Part shown: one piece after another, positions 45,180 to 54,187 of the stretch
Layout of the letters: each line of letters opens with the position of its first letter
Position numbering within the stretch: position 1 is the stretch's first letter
Source: Caballeronia sp. INDeC2
GTDB taxonomy: Bacteria; Pseudomonadota; Gammaproteobacteria; Burkholderiales; Burkholderiaceae
Assembly (NCBI RefSeq): GCF_023631325.1
Contig: NZ_JALQDG010000027.1
Location: 1 to 64,000 of the forward strand
Length of the DNA: 64,000 nucleotides
Direction: 5' to 3'
The notes under the pieces: generated by a model
Told to the model about the DNA's origin: nothing
The model's database searches: none
What the model saw: the letters and a program-made list of their open reading frames with translations, nothing else
Made by a program: the position numbers and the translations under genes

Positions 45180-45630
45180 ACGGCGCAGTGCTCAACGTGG
45201 CGAACGCGTGGCGTATGCGAAGCAGTTCGATCTCGCTATCGGCATCGCGCTGGCGCTGGCACCGGCGCAGATGGCGCAATTCACGACCGACATGGTGTGG
45301 CTCGTCGAGCTGGATGTGACGTTGCCCGACGGATCGCATCAGAAGGTGCTCGTGCCGAAGGTGTATCCACGGGCGCGGCCGTCAAGGCGGGCGGCGATCT
45401 GACGATGACGGCATCGAAAGACACGGCCACGCATCACGAACAATCGATGGGCGGCCCGAACGCCCAGCACATCAGTTCGAGCTACGACGAGTCCGTCAAC
45501 GGTTCGAGCATCAGCGCGGGCGGCGGTGCAACGCTGGCGGCGGGTCAGAACGCGGCGGCAATCTGTCCGTGCTCGGCTCGAACGCGACGGCGGACAAGGG
45601 CGGCATCGCGCTCACAAACGCACCCCACCG
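45180..45630 (+). pseudogene. filamentous haemagglutinin/CdiA-type exoprotein remnant
   Basis: Fragments from the repeat-rich region of large two-partner-secreted proteins appear in shifting frames: VAYAKQFDLAIGIALALAPA, AQFTTDMVWLVELDVTLPDG, HQKVLVPKVY, then AVKAGGDLTMTASKDTATHH, SYDESVNGSSISAGGGATLA, and finally LSVLGSNATADKGGIALT. The first block is the conserved pre-toxin DUF637-like region and the second the haemagglutinin repeat. About 3-4 lesions and large deletions separate them. No toxin or immunity gene is present. The flanks 44807-45179 show nothing recognisable. Confidence 0.7.
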
Positions 45631-45708
45631 TCTGCTTGACGGGCTTACGGCATGCGTCGAGATTCGATAGGAAACGCGCCAAATATCAGCACCCCAACAA
45701 ATCACCCC

Positions 45709-46050
45709 TCAAACCTTCCTAACAAACTCCGTCTTCAAACTCATCGCCCCGAACCCATCGATTTTGCAGTCGATGTCATGATCCGCATCGACCAGTCGTA
45801 TGTTCTTGACCTTCGTACCCATCTTGACGACTCCACCGCCGCCCTTGAGCTTCAGATCCTTGATCACAGTAACCGTGTCGCCATCCTGGAGGATGTTCCC
45901 CGCGGAATCCCGATAAACCTTGGCGGCGGGCTCCGATGCGACCTCCATCCGCGCAGACCATTCATGCGCGCATTCCGGGCAGATATACATGCCGGCATCT
46001 TCGTAAGTAAATGCCGATTGGCACTGGGGGCAGGGAGGTAGTGAATTCAT
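45709..46050 (-). CDS. yjdM: YjdM/PhnA-like zinc-ribbon protein
   Basis: 113 aa from the ATG at 46050, the usual length and start ([10 protein letters not shown]); the longer upstream frame is rejected. The N-terminus has a zinc ribbon CPQC ... CPEC (residues about 7-28). The rest carries the family's conserved [20 protein letters not shown] and [20 protein letters not shown]. The gene is often called phnA from its position near phosphonate genes in E. coli, but no direct role is proven. It stands alone and points left, away from the aldehyde dehydrogenase. Confidence 0.9.
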   Translation of the reverse strand: MNSLPPCPQCQSAFTYEDAGMYICPECAHEWSARMEVASEPAAKVYRDSAGNILQDGDTVTVIKDLKLKGGGGVVKMGTKVKNIRLVDADHDIDCKIDGFGAMSLKTEFVRKV

Positions 46051-46244
46051 ACGTATTGCTTGATGACTTGCGGGAACTGAAGGCCGGCAAGTATAGCGCC
46101 GCCCGACATCAAAGACCATGCAACGACCGGCCGCTATATTCCCCCATACATTCCGCTCTATATAAACAATAAAAATGTTTTGCTTTCATCGATGGTTCTT
46201 CTGCCCCAACATGAAGTGATTCTGAAAAAGAGAAGGAGCGAGAC

Positions 46245-47696
46245 ATGGACGACACCACGGACCTCAAGCGCTACGAATTGCTGATCGGCGGCGAATTCGT
46301 CCCCCCGAGCGGAGGCGACTACTCGACGAACCTCGATCCCGCCACCGAAAACCCGATATCCCGCGTGGCGCAAGGCACGTCCGCCGATGTCGACCGCGCC
46401 GTGCAGGCCGCGCGCGCCGCACTCAAACCGTGGAACGCGATCCGTGCCGCCGAGCGCGGCCGGATCCTGATGAAGCTCGCCGAGCTGCTGCGTGAAAATC
46501 AGGAAGAACTCGCGGCGCTAGAAAGTCTCGACGCGGGCAAGCCCATCGCGGGCGTGCAGCGCCAGGACGTGCCCGCGGCCATCGATACCCTCGCGTACTA
46601 CGCCGGCTGGTGCGACAAGATCAACGGCCAGGTCGTGCCCGCGCGCCCCGACGCGCTGACCTATACGGTGCGCGAACCCGTCGGCGTCGTCGCGGCGATC
46701 GTGCCGTGGAATTTCCCTCTGATGATCGGCATGTGGAAAATCGCGCCCGCGCTCGCGTGCGGCTGCACGCTGATCGTGAAGCCCGCCGAAATCACGCCGC
46801 TCTCCGCGCTGATGGTCGGGCGGCTCGCGCTCGAAGCCGGCGTGCCGCCGGGCGTGCTCAATATCGTGACCGGCAAGGGTTCGGTCGTCGGCGACGCGCT
46901 CGTCGCGCACCCGGGCGTCGACAAGGTGACGTTCACCGGGTCGCCGTCGGTCGGGCGCGGCATCCTGCAAGGCGCGGCAGGCAACTTCAAGCGCGTCACG
47001 CTGGAACTGGGCGGCAAGTCCGCCAACGTGATTTTCGCGGACGCGAATCTCGACGGCGCCGTGCGCGCGGCCGCCTCCGGCATCTTCTTCAACGCGGGTC
47101 AAGTCTGCTCGGCGGGCTCGCGGATTCTCGCCCAGCGCGCCGTCTATGACGAGGTCGTCGAGCGACTCGCCGAGCGCGCGCGGACGATCAAGCTCGGCGA
47201 TCCGTCGAAGCGGGAAACCAACATGGGCCCGCTCATCTCCGCCAAGCAGATGAAGAGCGTGCTGGACTACGTGGACATCGGCAAGGGCGAGGGCGCATCG
47301 CTCGTGACGGGCGGCAGGCGGTCGGGCGAGCGCGGCTATTTCGTCGAGCCGACGGTGTTCGCGAACGTCCAGCACGAGATGCGTATCTCGCAGGAGGAGA
47401 TTTTCGGGCCGGTCGCGAGTGTCATTCCCTTCGACGACGAAGCCGACGCGCTGCGCATCGCCAACGGCACCGCCTACAGTCTCGCCGCGGGCGTGTGGAG
47501 CGCGGATATCGGCCGGGTGCATCGCATGGCTGCCGAACTCAGGGCGGGCACGGTCTGGGTCAATACCTACGGCTTCACGGACGTGCGCCTGCCGTGGGGC
47601 GGCGGAGGCGATTCCGGCTTCGGCCGCGAACATGGCGATGTCGCCATCGAGAACTTCACGGAGCCGAAAGCGGTCTGGGTCGCGCTGACGCCGTGA
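46245..47696 (+). CDS. aldehyde dehydrogenase (NAD(P)-dependent)
   Basis: 483 aa, full-length ALDH superfamily. VPWNFPLMIGMWKIAPALAC (Rossmann/cofactor), Glu in VTLELGGKSANVIFADANLD, catalytic Cys in FFNAGQVCSAGSRILAQRAV and the conserved EEIFGPVASVIPF and end NFTEPKAVW. It resembles betaine/gamma-aminobutyraldehyde dehydrogenase-like enzymes, converting an aldehyde to an acid with NAD or NADP. ATG follows AGAAGGAGCGAGAC. Single gene between divergent yjdM and a strong terminator, so substrate cannot be inferred from context. Confidence 0.92.
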   Translation: MDDTTDLKRYELLIGGEFVPPSGGDYSTNLDPATENPISRVAQGTSADVDRAVQAARAALKPWNAIRAAERGRILMKLAELLRENQEELAALESLDAGKPIAGVQRQDVPAAIDTLAYYAGWCDKINGQVVPARPDALTYTVREPVGVVAAIVPWNFPLMIGMWKIAPALACGCTLIVKPAEITPLSALMVGRLALEAGVPPGVLNIVTGKGSVVGDALVAHPGVDKVTFTGSPSVGRGILQGAAGNFKRVTLELGGKSANVIFADANLDGAVRAAASGIFFNAGQVCSAGSRILAQRAVYDEVVERLAERARTIKLGDPSKRETNMGPLISAKQMKSVLDYVDIGKGEGASLVTGGRRSGERGYFVEPTVFANVQHEMRISQEEIFGPVASVIPFDDEADALRIANGTAYSLAAGVWSADIGRVHRMAAELRAGTVWVNTYGFTDVRLPWGGGGDSGFGREHGDVAIENFTEPKAVWVALTP

Positions 47697-47705
47697 TATA
47701 GCAAA

Positions 47706-47738
47706 AAGGGCGGTCCGGGATTTGTCCGGATCGCCCTT
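47706..47738. terminator. bidirectional terminator after the aldehyde dehydrogenase gene
   Basis: AAGGGCGGTCCGG and CCGGATCGCCCTT form a 13-bp stem (one G-U) with a 7-nt loop, 9 bp after the stop. It serves the plus-strand gene and perhaps the convergent minus-strand gene at 47757. Confidence 0.8.
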
Positions 47739-47756
47739 ATCGATCGTTAAAAGCCC

Positions 47757-48095
47757 TCAAGCGCGCGCCGTTTCCTCGTTGCGTGCTCGCCAAAGCCGCG
47801 CCCGCTGCGTGCTGTCTTGATACTGAACCGTGTTTTGCCGGCACGCCTCGACCGTCGAATTCTTCCGCTCGACGATCACCTGGCAAAGAAAGTCCGCGCT
47901 ATACGCCTTCAAGAGATGCGGCGTGTGCGTCTCGATGTACTGTGCGATTTTCCCGTAGTCGCTGTCCGCCGATGCAAGCGAGAGATAGGTCTTCGCATCC
48001 CAACGGAACATCAGGTCGAGTTCTTCGAAAGCGGTGTTGAATGCGCAAACTTGCGCCTGAACTTCTCGGTCATCGCCGTACGCTGCGTGGATCAT
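47757..48095 (-). CDS. small hypothetical protein
   Basis: 112 aa from the ATG at 48095 (MIHAAYGDDREVQAQVCAFN) which follows GGAGACGATC; a longer version from 48140 is possible. The protein is mostly helical, soluble and has no membrane segment; AFEELDLMFRWDAKTYLSLA and IETHTPHLLKAYSADFLCQV are the most ordered parts. I do not recognise a family. It lies between the terminator and a LysR gene, on the same strand as the LysR gene. Confidence 0.6.
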   Translation of the reverse strand: MIHAAYGDDREVQAQVCAFNTAFEELDLMFRWDAKTYLSLASADSDYGKIAQYIETHTPHLLKAYSADFLCQVIVERKNSTVEACRQNTVQYQDSTQRARLWRARNEETARA

Positions 48096-48192
48096 GATCG
48101 TCTCCTGTATGGCCGTGGGGCATGAATGCAGGATAGGCATCGTGATCCATATACGATAGTTAAAGTTATTTCGCTTATATATTCATTAAGCG

Positions 48193-49140
48193 TTATGAGT
48201 TTGGCTTGCCGGTCTTTGCGACTATCTGGGTGATCGCCTCGATCTGCGCCGCGCCTTCCTCGACGAGAAACTGCTTGAACGCGAGCGCCACCGGCGGCAG
48301 GCGCTTGTTGTTCCGATGCACGACGAACCAGTTGAGCATCACGGGAAAACCCTCGATATCGAGCACCGCCAGTTTGCCGACCTGAAGTTCCATGCTGATC
48401 GTATGCGCGGAGAGAAAGCTCAGGCCCATGCCTGCGATCACCGCCTGCTTGATCGTTTCCGTGCTGGTGATTTCCATCGCGACGTTCAGGTTCGAAAGCC
48501 GGCCGGCAAAACCTTCCTCCATGGAATTCCATGTATCCGAACCGCGCTCGCGGACGATGAACGGCTCGTCGGCCAACGCTTCGAGCGGTACGTTCTTGCG
48601 TCCGACGAGCGGATGATCTGGCGGCGCGACGATCACGTACGGATGCGGCGCGAACGATACGTTGACCGTATCCATGTCGCGCGGCGGACGCACCATCACG
48701 GCGAGGTCGGTGAGGTTGTCGGAAAGCTGATGCAGCAACTCTTCGCGGTTGTGCACCGCAAGATTGAGCCTGACATCGGTATTACGCTGCGTGAACGCTG
48801 CAAGGAGCCGCGGAAAGAAGTAATCGCCCGCGCTGATCACCGCGACATTGAGCCTGCCGCCCGAGATGCCTTTGAGCCGCGCCATCGCGTCGTCGGCCTC
48901 GCGGAACTGCTCGAGGATCGCGCGGCTGTAATGGAGCATTTCATTCCCGGCCGGCGTGAGGTAAATTTTCTTGCCGAGTTGCTCAAAGAGCGGCAAGCCA
49001 GCGTGCTCCTCGAGTTGCTTCACCTGCGTCGAGACCGCGGGCTGAGTGAGATAGAGCTCCTCGGCGGCGCGAGAAAAACTCAGTCGACGGGCAACGGTTT
49101 CGAAGATCTTCAACTGACGCAGGGTGGCATTACGCAGCAC
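48193..49140 (-). CDS. LysR-family transcriptional regulator (CbbR-like)
   Basis: 315 aa. The helix-turn-helix is LRQLKIFETVARRLSFSRAA with LTQPAVSTQVKQLEEHAGLP. The effector domain begins SGGRLNVAVISAGDYFFPRL, as in CbbR-like regulators, and shows IVAPPDHPLVGRKNVPLEAL. It is divergent, across about 490 bp, from the OxlT-type transporter gene and is its likely controller. A T-N-A-type palindrome lies 15 bp before its start (49156-49171). Confidence 0.9.
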   Translation of the reverse strand: MLRNATLRQLKIFETVARRLSFSRAAEELYLTQPAVSTQVKQLEEHAGLPLFEQLGKKIYLTPAGNEMLHYSRAILEQFREADDAMARLKGISGGRLNVAVISAGDYFFPRLLAAFTQRNTDVRLNLAVHNREELLHQLSDNLTDLAVMVRPPRDMDTVNVSFAPHPYVIVAPPDHPLVGRKNVPLEALADEPFIVRERGSDTWNSMEEGFAGRLSNLNVAMEITSTETIKQAVIAGMGLSFLSAHTISMELQVGKLAVLDIEGFPVMLNWFVVHRNNKRLPPVALAFKQFLVEEGAAQIEAITQIVAKTGKPNS

Positions 49141-49155
49141 GACAATCCCTCATCC

Positions 49156-49171
49156 ATTAACGATAGCTAAT
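49156..49171. promoter_or_regulatory. LysR-type palindrome
   Basis: ATTA-ACGATAGC-TAAT, an interrupted palindrome matching the TNA-N7/8-TNA form of CbbR-type sites, just upstream of the divergent LysR gene. Probably an autoregulatory or shared site for the transporter gene. Confidence 0.4.
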
Positions 49172-49626
49172 TTATACAATAATTTTTTCTAACTTTCCTT
49201 AATCGTTTTTCTCCCCCACGATGCTTTCACGTCCCCAAAAGTTGTAAGGCGGACAGTCGCGGTCAGCACGGACGGGCATGCTCAACCCCTGGCATCCGTC
49301 AGCGCTCCGCGCGGCATCCCGAGCACGACTGCGCAGCAAACGAAGCCTTTGCCAAGGCCGCATCAACCATCCGGACTTCATTGGGAATCGCTTGAAATGA
49401 TTCGTCGATCGCCTGACGCGGATGCTTCCCAGATGTGCGAATCGATCGCCCAATTCAGCAGTTTCATAACGCGCAACATGCGCAACACACGTGACAGGCG
49501 GCCTCACGCCCATGCCGCCTGGACCGAGCATTTCCCCTGACCGACCGTCCGCCGCCGGCGCACCGCGCCGGCTTCTCGCAGCACACCAAGCGCCGCACGA
49601 GCGCTGGAAACATAACGGAGACAGAC
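49172..49626. other. spacer before the OxlT-type gene
   Basis: About 455 bp without a credible gene; the one long minus-strand frame has no family features and non-typical codon use. No clear sigma70 promoter found. Confidence 0.4.
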
Positions 49627-50973
49627 ATGGCAAGCGCAGACACGGTTGTGTCCGGGCAATCGCACGGGCGTCATCACAACAGATGGTTCCAGCTAGTGAT
49701 CGGCATCATCTGCATGGGGCTGGTCGCCAACCTTCAGTACGCATGGACCCTGTTCGTCGTTCCGATGGACGCGAAGCATCATTGGGGGCAAGCGGCGATT
49801 CAGACGGCCTTCACCATTTTCATCGTGACCGAAACATGGCTCGTGCCCGTCGAGGGCTGGCTCGTCGATAAATTCGGGCCGCGCCCGGTGGTGATGGGCG
49901 GCGCGATCTGCGCGGCGATCGGCTGGATCATCGACGCACACGCCACCACGCTCATGCATCTGTACATCGCGGCCGTCGTCGCGGGTATCGGCGCGGGCTG
50001 CGTGTACGGCACGTGCGTCGGCACGGCGCTCAAGTGGTTCCCGGACAAGCGCGGTCTCGCGGCCGGCATGACGGCCGCGGGTTTCGGCGCGGGCGCGGCC
50101 GTCACCGTGATTCCGATCTCCAACATGATCCAGAGCGCCGGCTACGAGCACGCGTTCATGTTCTTCGGCATTCTGCAGGGCGTGTGCATTTTCGTGCTCG
50201 CGCTGGTGCTCGTGCGGCCGAATCCGCCGAAGGGCATCGTCCCGGCCAAACGCATCGTGGCGACGAAAATCGACTACACGACAAGACAGATGGTGCGCTC
50301 GCCGCTCTTCTGGGTGCTGTATCTGATGTTCGTGTTCGTCGCGGCGGGCGGCGTGATCGCGACCGCACAGTTCGGGCCGATCGCGAAGGAATATGGCTTC
50401 GCGAAGATGCCGGTGAACCTGCTGGGCGTGACGCTGCCGCTGCTCGCAATGACCCTTTCCATCGACAACCTCTGCAACGGCTTCACGCGCCCGCTGTGCG
50501 GCTTCATCTCGGACAAGATCGGCCGCGAGAACACGATGTTCATCATCTTCCTGGGCGAAGGCGTCGCGCTGCTCGGGCTGATGGAGTTCGGACACAACCC
50601 GTATCTCTTCATGCTGTTCGCGGCGATGACGTTCCTCTGCTGGGGCGAAATTTTCTCGATCTTCCCGGCGACCTGCGCCGACACCTTCGGCAGCAAATAC
50701 GCCGCCGCCAACGCGGGCACGCTGTACACCGCGAAGGGCACGGCGTCGATGCTGGTGCCGCTCGCATCGGTGCTCGCGTCGATCGGTTCGTGGAACGCGG
50801 TGTTCATCACCTCGGCCGTGACGTCGATCGCGGCGGGACTGTGCGCGAAGTTCGTACTCGCGCCGATGCGCAAGCGCTGGATCGAAAACACGCTCGCGGA
50901 AACCGCGGCCGAATCGTCGGTCAACGCGTCGTTCCAGTCGGGCTGGGACGCCTCGCGCAACACGGTTCAGTAG
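49627..50973 (+). CDS. oxlT: oxalate/formate antiporter-type MFS transporter
   Basis: 448 aa with 12 predicted membrane helices. The sequence follows oxalate/formate antiporter-family (OFA) MFS proteins: IGIICMGLVANLQYAWTLFV, VDKFGPRPVVMGGAICAAIG, GIGAGCVYGTCVGTALKWFP, DKRGLAAGMTAAGFGAGAAV and SDKIGRENTMFIIFLGEGVA. It should exchange oxalate for formate or a related anion across the inner membrane. ATG follows ACGGAGACAGAC. A LysR gene follows at 11 bp. The nearby Frc and PanE2-like genes support a role in oxalate use. Confidence 0.85.
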   Translation: MASADTVVSGQSHGRHHNRWFQLVIGIICMGLVANLQYAWTLFVVPMDAKHHWGQAAIQTAFTIFIVTETWLVPVEGWLVDKFGPRPVVMGGAICAAIGWIIDAHATTLMHLYIAAVVAGIGAGCVYGTCVGTALKWFPDKRGLAAGMTAAGFGAGAAVTVIPISNMIQSAGYEHAFMFFGILQGVCIFVLALVLVRPNPPKGIVPAKRIVATKIDYTTRQMVRSPLFWVLYLMFVFVAAGGVIATAQFGPIAKEYGFAKMPVNLLGVTLPLLAMTLSIDNLCNGFTRPLCGFISDKIGRENTMFIIFLGEGVALLGLMEFGHNPYLFMLFAAMTFLCWGEIFSIFPATCADTFGSKYAAANAGTLYTAKGTASMLVPLASVLASIGSWNAVFITSAVTSIAAGLCAKFVLAPMRKRWIENTLAETAAESSVNASFQSGWDASRNTVQ

Positions 50974-50984
50974 GCAAGCGAGGC

Positions 50985-51923
50985 ATGACGCGCGAACAAT
51001 CTCCGCCGCTCAGCGTATCGTTGCATCAGCTGAGATTGTTCGTCACGCTCGCGCGGCATCGCAGTTTCACGCGCGCGGGCGACGAATTCGGCATCACGCA
51101 ATCGGCGGTCAGCCGCAGCATCAGAGAACTCGAAGACGAAGTCGCGCTGCGGCTCTTCGATCGCACCACGCGCCAGGTCGCGCTCACCGATACCGGCCGC
51201 AGGCTGCTCGCGCGCATTGCGCCGCTCGTCGAGGAACTGGAAGCGACGCTGCGGCCGCGTGCACAAGAGGGCGGCGAGCCGGGCGTCGTGAATCTCGCGA
51301 GCAGTTGCGGTCTCACGGCGAGCGTCTTGCCCGCGATGCTCGCGTCCTGCCACGAGCGTTTGCCGGATATCACGATCGTGATGATGGACCGCCCGCAGAA
51401 CGCCGTGCTGCAACTCGTGCGTTCGGGCGAGGCGGAGCTGGGCGTCGTCCTCGCGCCGGAGAATCTCGACGAACTCGCCGCCGAACCGCTTTTCGCCGAT
51501 GGACTCGCGGCGGTCGTGAGCGCGTCGCATCGGTTGAGCGAGGCGGCGCGCATCGACTGGGAGCAACTGCGCGGCACGCCACTGCTCCTTCTCGACGACG
51601 ACACCGGCAGCCTCGGCGCCATCGAAGCCGCGCTCGCGCTGCACGGTGTGACCGGCGCGGTCCGTCAAAAGCTCAGCCAATCGGCGGCGGTCGCGCGCAT
51701 GGCCGAAGCCGGGCTCGGCGTCGGCATCCTGCCGATGCACGCGCGCGCCGCTTGCGATAGCGCGCAGACGCGCTTCATCCCGCTCGTGCCGGACGCGTCG
51801 CGCACGATCATGCTCGTGCGGCGCAAAAACCGCGCATTGCGCGCGAGCGCGGCAAGTGTCTGGTCGCACATCGTCGCGTCGTCGTCGCATACTCTCTTCG
51901 CGGGCCAGGCCGTCGACGCCTGA
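50985..51923 (+). CDS. LysR-family transcriptional regulator
   Basis: 312 aa from ATG 50985 (TAGGCAAGCGAGGC before it); a much longer upstream frame is antisense-like and rejected. The helix-turn-helix is VSLHQLRLFVTLARHRSFTR with ITQSAVSRSIRELEDEVALR. The effector part shows LASSCGLTASVLPAMLASCH and LGVVLAPENLDELAAEPLFA. Placed in one strand with oxlT (11-bp gap), it is probably co-transcribed and could control the oxalate genes or the reductase that follows. Confidence 0.88.
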   Translation: MTREQSPPLSVSLHQLRLFVTLARHRSFTRAGDEFGITQSAVSRSIRELEDEVALRLFDRTTRQVALTDTGRRLLARIAPLVEELEATLRPRAQEGGEPGVVNLASSCGLTASVLPAMLASCHERLPDITIVMMDRPQNAVLQLVRSGEAELGVVLAPENLDELAAEPLFADGLAAVVSASHRLSEAARIDWEQLRGTPLLLLDDDTGSLGAIEAALALHGVTGAVRQKLSQSAAVARMAEAGLGVGILPMHARAACDSAQTRFIPLVPDASRTIMLVRRKNRALRASAASVWSHIVASSSHTLFAGQAVDA

Positions 51924-52004
51924 CCGACGCGTTTCTCATCTTCATCGAACTCGCGGCGCGCATTGCGCATGCGGGTTTCCGCTCGTCCCAGGCGAACATT
52001 CGCC

Positions 52005-52046
52005 TTGTCGTTGCTCGATACCGAATGTAGTATCTTGTATATCAGA
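52005..52046 (+). promoter_or_regulatory. promoter and GntR-type site of the panE2-like gene
   Basis: TTGTCG (52005-52010), 17 bp, TAGTAT (52028-52033), followed at once by TTGTATATCAGA (52035-52046). The 12-mer lies at the expected start of transcription, so a bound protein should repress. An identical 12-mer, inverted, occurs at 53122-53133 and variants at 56383 and 56597. Confidence 0.6.
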
Positions 52047-52080
52047 AGGATATAAAGCTACAACCCTCAGGAGACGAACC

Positions 52081-53094
52081 ATGAAAATCTGCGTGTACGG
52101 CGCCGGTGCGATCGGCGGCTATATGGGTGCGCAACTGGCGCGCGCCGGAGCGGACGTCAGTTTCGTCGCGCGCGGACCGCATCTCGCGGCCATGCAGGCA
52201 AACGGCGTCAAGCTGCGGATCGACGGTGAAGAGCACGTCGTCAAGGTGCGCTGCACGAACAATCCCGCCGAACTCGGCCCGCAGGATTACGTGATCATCG
52301 CGCTCAAGGCGCATTCGATTCCCGGCGTCGTCGACCTGATTCCGCCGCTGCTCGGCCCGGAGACGGCGATCGTCACGGCCGTCAACGGTTTGCCTTACTG
52401 GTACTTCTACAAGCACGGCGGCGAGCTCGAAGGCACGAAGTTGCAGAGCGTCGACCCCGGCGGGCGGCAGTGGGACGTGTTCGGACCCGAGCGCGCGATC
52501 GGCTGCGTGCTGCTGCCGGCGGCGGAGATCGCGGAACCGGGCGTCATCGAGCATCACTACGGCAAGAAGTTTCCGATCGGCGAGCCGAGCGGTGAAATCA
52601 CGCCGCGCCTCCAGGCGCTGCACGACATGATGGCCAAGGCGGACATGGAAGCGCCGATGCGCGACAACATCCGCGACGAAATCTGGCTGAAGCTCTGGGG
52701 CAACCTGTGCTTCAACCCGATCAGCGCGCTGACCGGCGCGACGCTCGACGTGCTGACGAGCGATCCCGGCACGCGCGCGCTCTCGAAGGCCATGATGCTG
52801 GAGGCGAAGGCCATCGGCGACAGGATCGGCGTGAATTTCCGCGTCGACGTCGAGCGGCGCATCAACGGCGCGGGCGCGGTCGGCGCGCACAAAACGTCGA
52901 TGCTGATGGACTGCGAGGCCGGACGCCCGATGGAAATCGATCCGCTGATGACCGTCGTGCAGGAAATCGGCCGTCTGGTTCACGTCGAAACGCCGATGCT
53001 CGATGCGGTTCTCGCATTGATCAAGCTGCGCGAGGGCGTGAACCAGGGCCCGGCGAAGCCTTTGCCGCTCCCGCAATCTCAAAAAGCCGCCTAA
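52081..53094 (+). CDS. ketopantoate reductase-family protein, putative oxalyl-CoA/glyoxylate reductase (PanE2-like)
   Basis: 337 aa from the ATG at 52081 after CAGGAGACGAACC. N-terminal NADP-binding ICVYGAGAIGGYMGAQLARA, catalytic-family blocks LGPQDYVIIALKAHSIPGVV, NGLPYWYF and, in the C-terminal helical domain, EIWLKLWGNLCFNPISALTG and AHKTSMLMDCEAGRPMEIDP (Lys, Asn and Ser of the family). In Methylobacterium extorquens a panE2 member of this family reduces oxalyl-CoA to glyoxylate during oxalate assimilation. The oxlT, frc and CoA-ligase neighbours and the shared GntR-type site make that function more likely here than pantothenate synthesis. Confidence 0.8.
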   Translation: MKICVYGAGAIGGYMGAQLARAGADVSFVARGPHLAAMQANGVKLRIDGEEHVVKVRCTNNPAELGPQDYVIIALKAHSIPGVVDLIPPLLGPETAIVTAVNGLPYWYFYKHGGELEGTKLQSVDPGGRQWDVFGPERAIGCVLLPAAEIAEPGVIEHHYGKKFPIGEPSGEITPRLQALHDMMAKADMEAPMRDNIRDEIWLKLWGNLCFNPISALTGATLDVLTSDPGTRALSKAMMLEAKAIGDRIGVNFRVDVERRINGAGAVGAHKTSMLMDCEAGRPMEIDPLMTVVQEIGRLVHVETPMLDAVLALIKLREGVNQGPAKPLPLPQSQKAA

Positions 53095-53121
53095 ACTGCA
53101 CACGAAGGCACCAGCGTTGTT

Positions 53122-53175
53122 TCTGATATACAAGATGCAAAATATGTTGCGTACTGCTGCAATGCAGCATATACT
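53122..53175 (+). promoter_or_regulatory. promoter and GntR-type site upstream of gntR
   Basis: TCTGATATACAA (53122-53133, reverse of the panE2 site) precedes TTGCGT (53147-53152), 17 bp, TATACT (53170-53175). The spacer is itself a palindrome, TGCTGC-AAT-GCAGCA. This should drive the small ORF and gntR and permit autoregulation. Confidence 0.6.
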
Positions 53176-53208
53176 GAGGGCTCTTGAGTGATTTGACTGG
53201 AGCCTGAG

Positions 53209-53430
53209 ATGAGCATCGCCCTGTTGGTTGTTGTCGGATTCGCGCTGGTTGCCGTGGGTGTGGGTGTTACGTTTATGATTGCGTCAGCGGTGCCGCAGAG
53301 CATGCTGCAGCGCGCACAGGATCACGGTCGGTTTGCCGGTCTCGCGGCGGACGACCAAAACGGCGGTTCGGGCAAGCGTGTCGACGCTCGCCGTCCGCAC
53401 TTGGGAAATCAAGCCATCAATGCCATCTGA
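53209..53430 (+). CDS. small membrane protein upstream of gntR
   Basis: 73 aa. ATG follows TGGAGCCTGAG, a good ribosome binding site. A single N-terminal hydrophobic segment (IALLVVVGFALVAVGVGVTF) and a polar tail. The frame overlaps the GntR start by 11 bp, so it may couple translation or be a leader. I know no family, and the tail codons coincide with the GntR leader, so a chance ORF is possible. Confidence 0.4.
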   Translation: MSIALLVVVGFALVAVGVGVTFMIASAVPQSMLQRAQDHGRFAGLAADDQNGGSGKRVDARRPHLGNQAINAI

Positions 53431-54163
53431 TACTCAATCCGTAGATAGGCCGGAAGTTCGCCCCGACGTTCGTCCGTCAGGGCTCACGCTTTCGCTGGAG
53501 CCGATCAATGCCACGGTTTCGCTGCGCGATCAGGCGTATGCGAAGCTGCGGCAGGCGATCGCGGAGGCGGACATCTACCGCTCGCGGGAAGAAATCCGCC
53601 TCGACGAGAAAGAGCTGACCGAGGCGCTCGGCGTCTCGCGCACGCCCATCCGCGAGGCAATGACGCTGCTCGAGCAGGAAGGCTTCCTGCGCACGGTGCC
53701 GCGCCGCGGCGTGTACATCTTGCGCAAGACCAAGCGCGAGATCGTCGAGATGATCCATATGTGGGCGGCGCTCGAGAGCATGGCGGCGCGGCTCGCGACG
53801 CAGCGCGCGACGGACGAGGAAATCGCCCACTTGCGCCACATGTTCGACAATTTCCGCGACTCGACGCCCGCCGAGCACATCGACGAGTATTCGGATGCGA
53901 ACATCGCGTTCCACTCCGCGATCGTGCGTCTGTCGAAGTCGGAGATCATCTTCGAGACGATCAAGAACATCTTCGTGCACGTGCGCGCGATCCGTAAGAT
54001 GACCATCTCGCAGAGCGACCGGGCGTCGCGTTCGATCGTCGATCACATGCGCATCATCGAGGCGCTGGAGAAGCGCGATACGGAACTGGTCGAGCGGCTC
54101 GTGAAGCAGCATTCGCTGGATCTGGCGGCGTTCGTCGAGGCGAATTGCGACTTTCTGGATTGA
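53420..54163 (+). CDS. GntR-family transcriptional regulator (FadR/FCD type)
   Basis: 247 aa from ATG 53420. Winged helix: RDQAYAKLRQAIAEADIYRS, LDEKELTEALGVSRTPIREA and LLEQEGFLRTVPRRGVYILR. The FCD ligand domain holds the three metal-binding His region (DANIAFHSAIVRLSKSEIIF, RSIVDHMRIIEALEKRD, VKQHSLDLAAFV). Such regulators respond to small organic acids. It is placed between the panE2-like gene and the converging sucD, and TTGTATATCA sites before panE2-like, gntR, sucC and frc are its likely operators. Confidence 0.9.
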   Translation: MPSDTQSVDRPEVRPDVRPSGLTLSLEPINATVSLRDQAYAKLRQAIAEADIYRSREEIRLDEKELTEALGVSRTPIREAMTLLEQEGFLRTVPRRGVYILRKTKREIVEMIHMWAALESMAARLATQRATDEEIAHLRHMFDNFRDSTPAEHIDEYSDANIAFHSAIVRLSKSEIIFETIKNIFVHVRAIRKMTISQSDRASRSIVDHMRIIEALEKRDTELVERLVKQHSLDLAAFVEANCDFLD

Positions 54164-54187
54164 TGGCGGTTTGAGGTACGAGTAATG

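Noticed and set aside
46518..47633. 371-aa frame antisense to the aldehyde dehydrogenase
   Set aside because: Composition-driven frame, rich in Arg/His/Asp without domain pattern.
49199..49633. 144-aa minus-strand frame in the oxlT upstream region
   Set aside because: Low-complexity Arg-rich translation with no family features and no ribosome binding site.
50013..50984. N-terminal extension of the LysR protein into oxlT
   Set aside because: The extra 324 residues are an out-of-frame reading of oxlT; the LysR helix-turn-helix and an ATG at 50985 define the true start.
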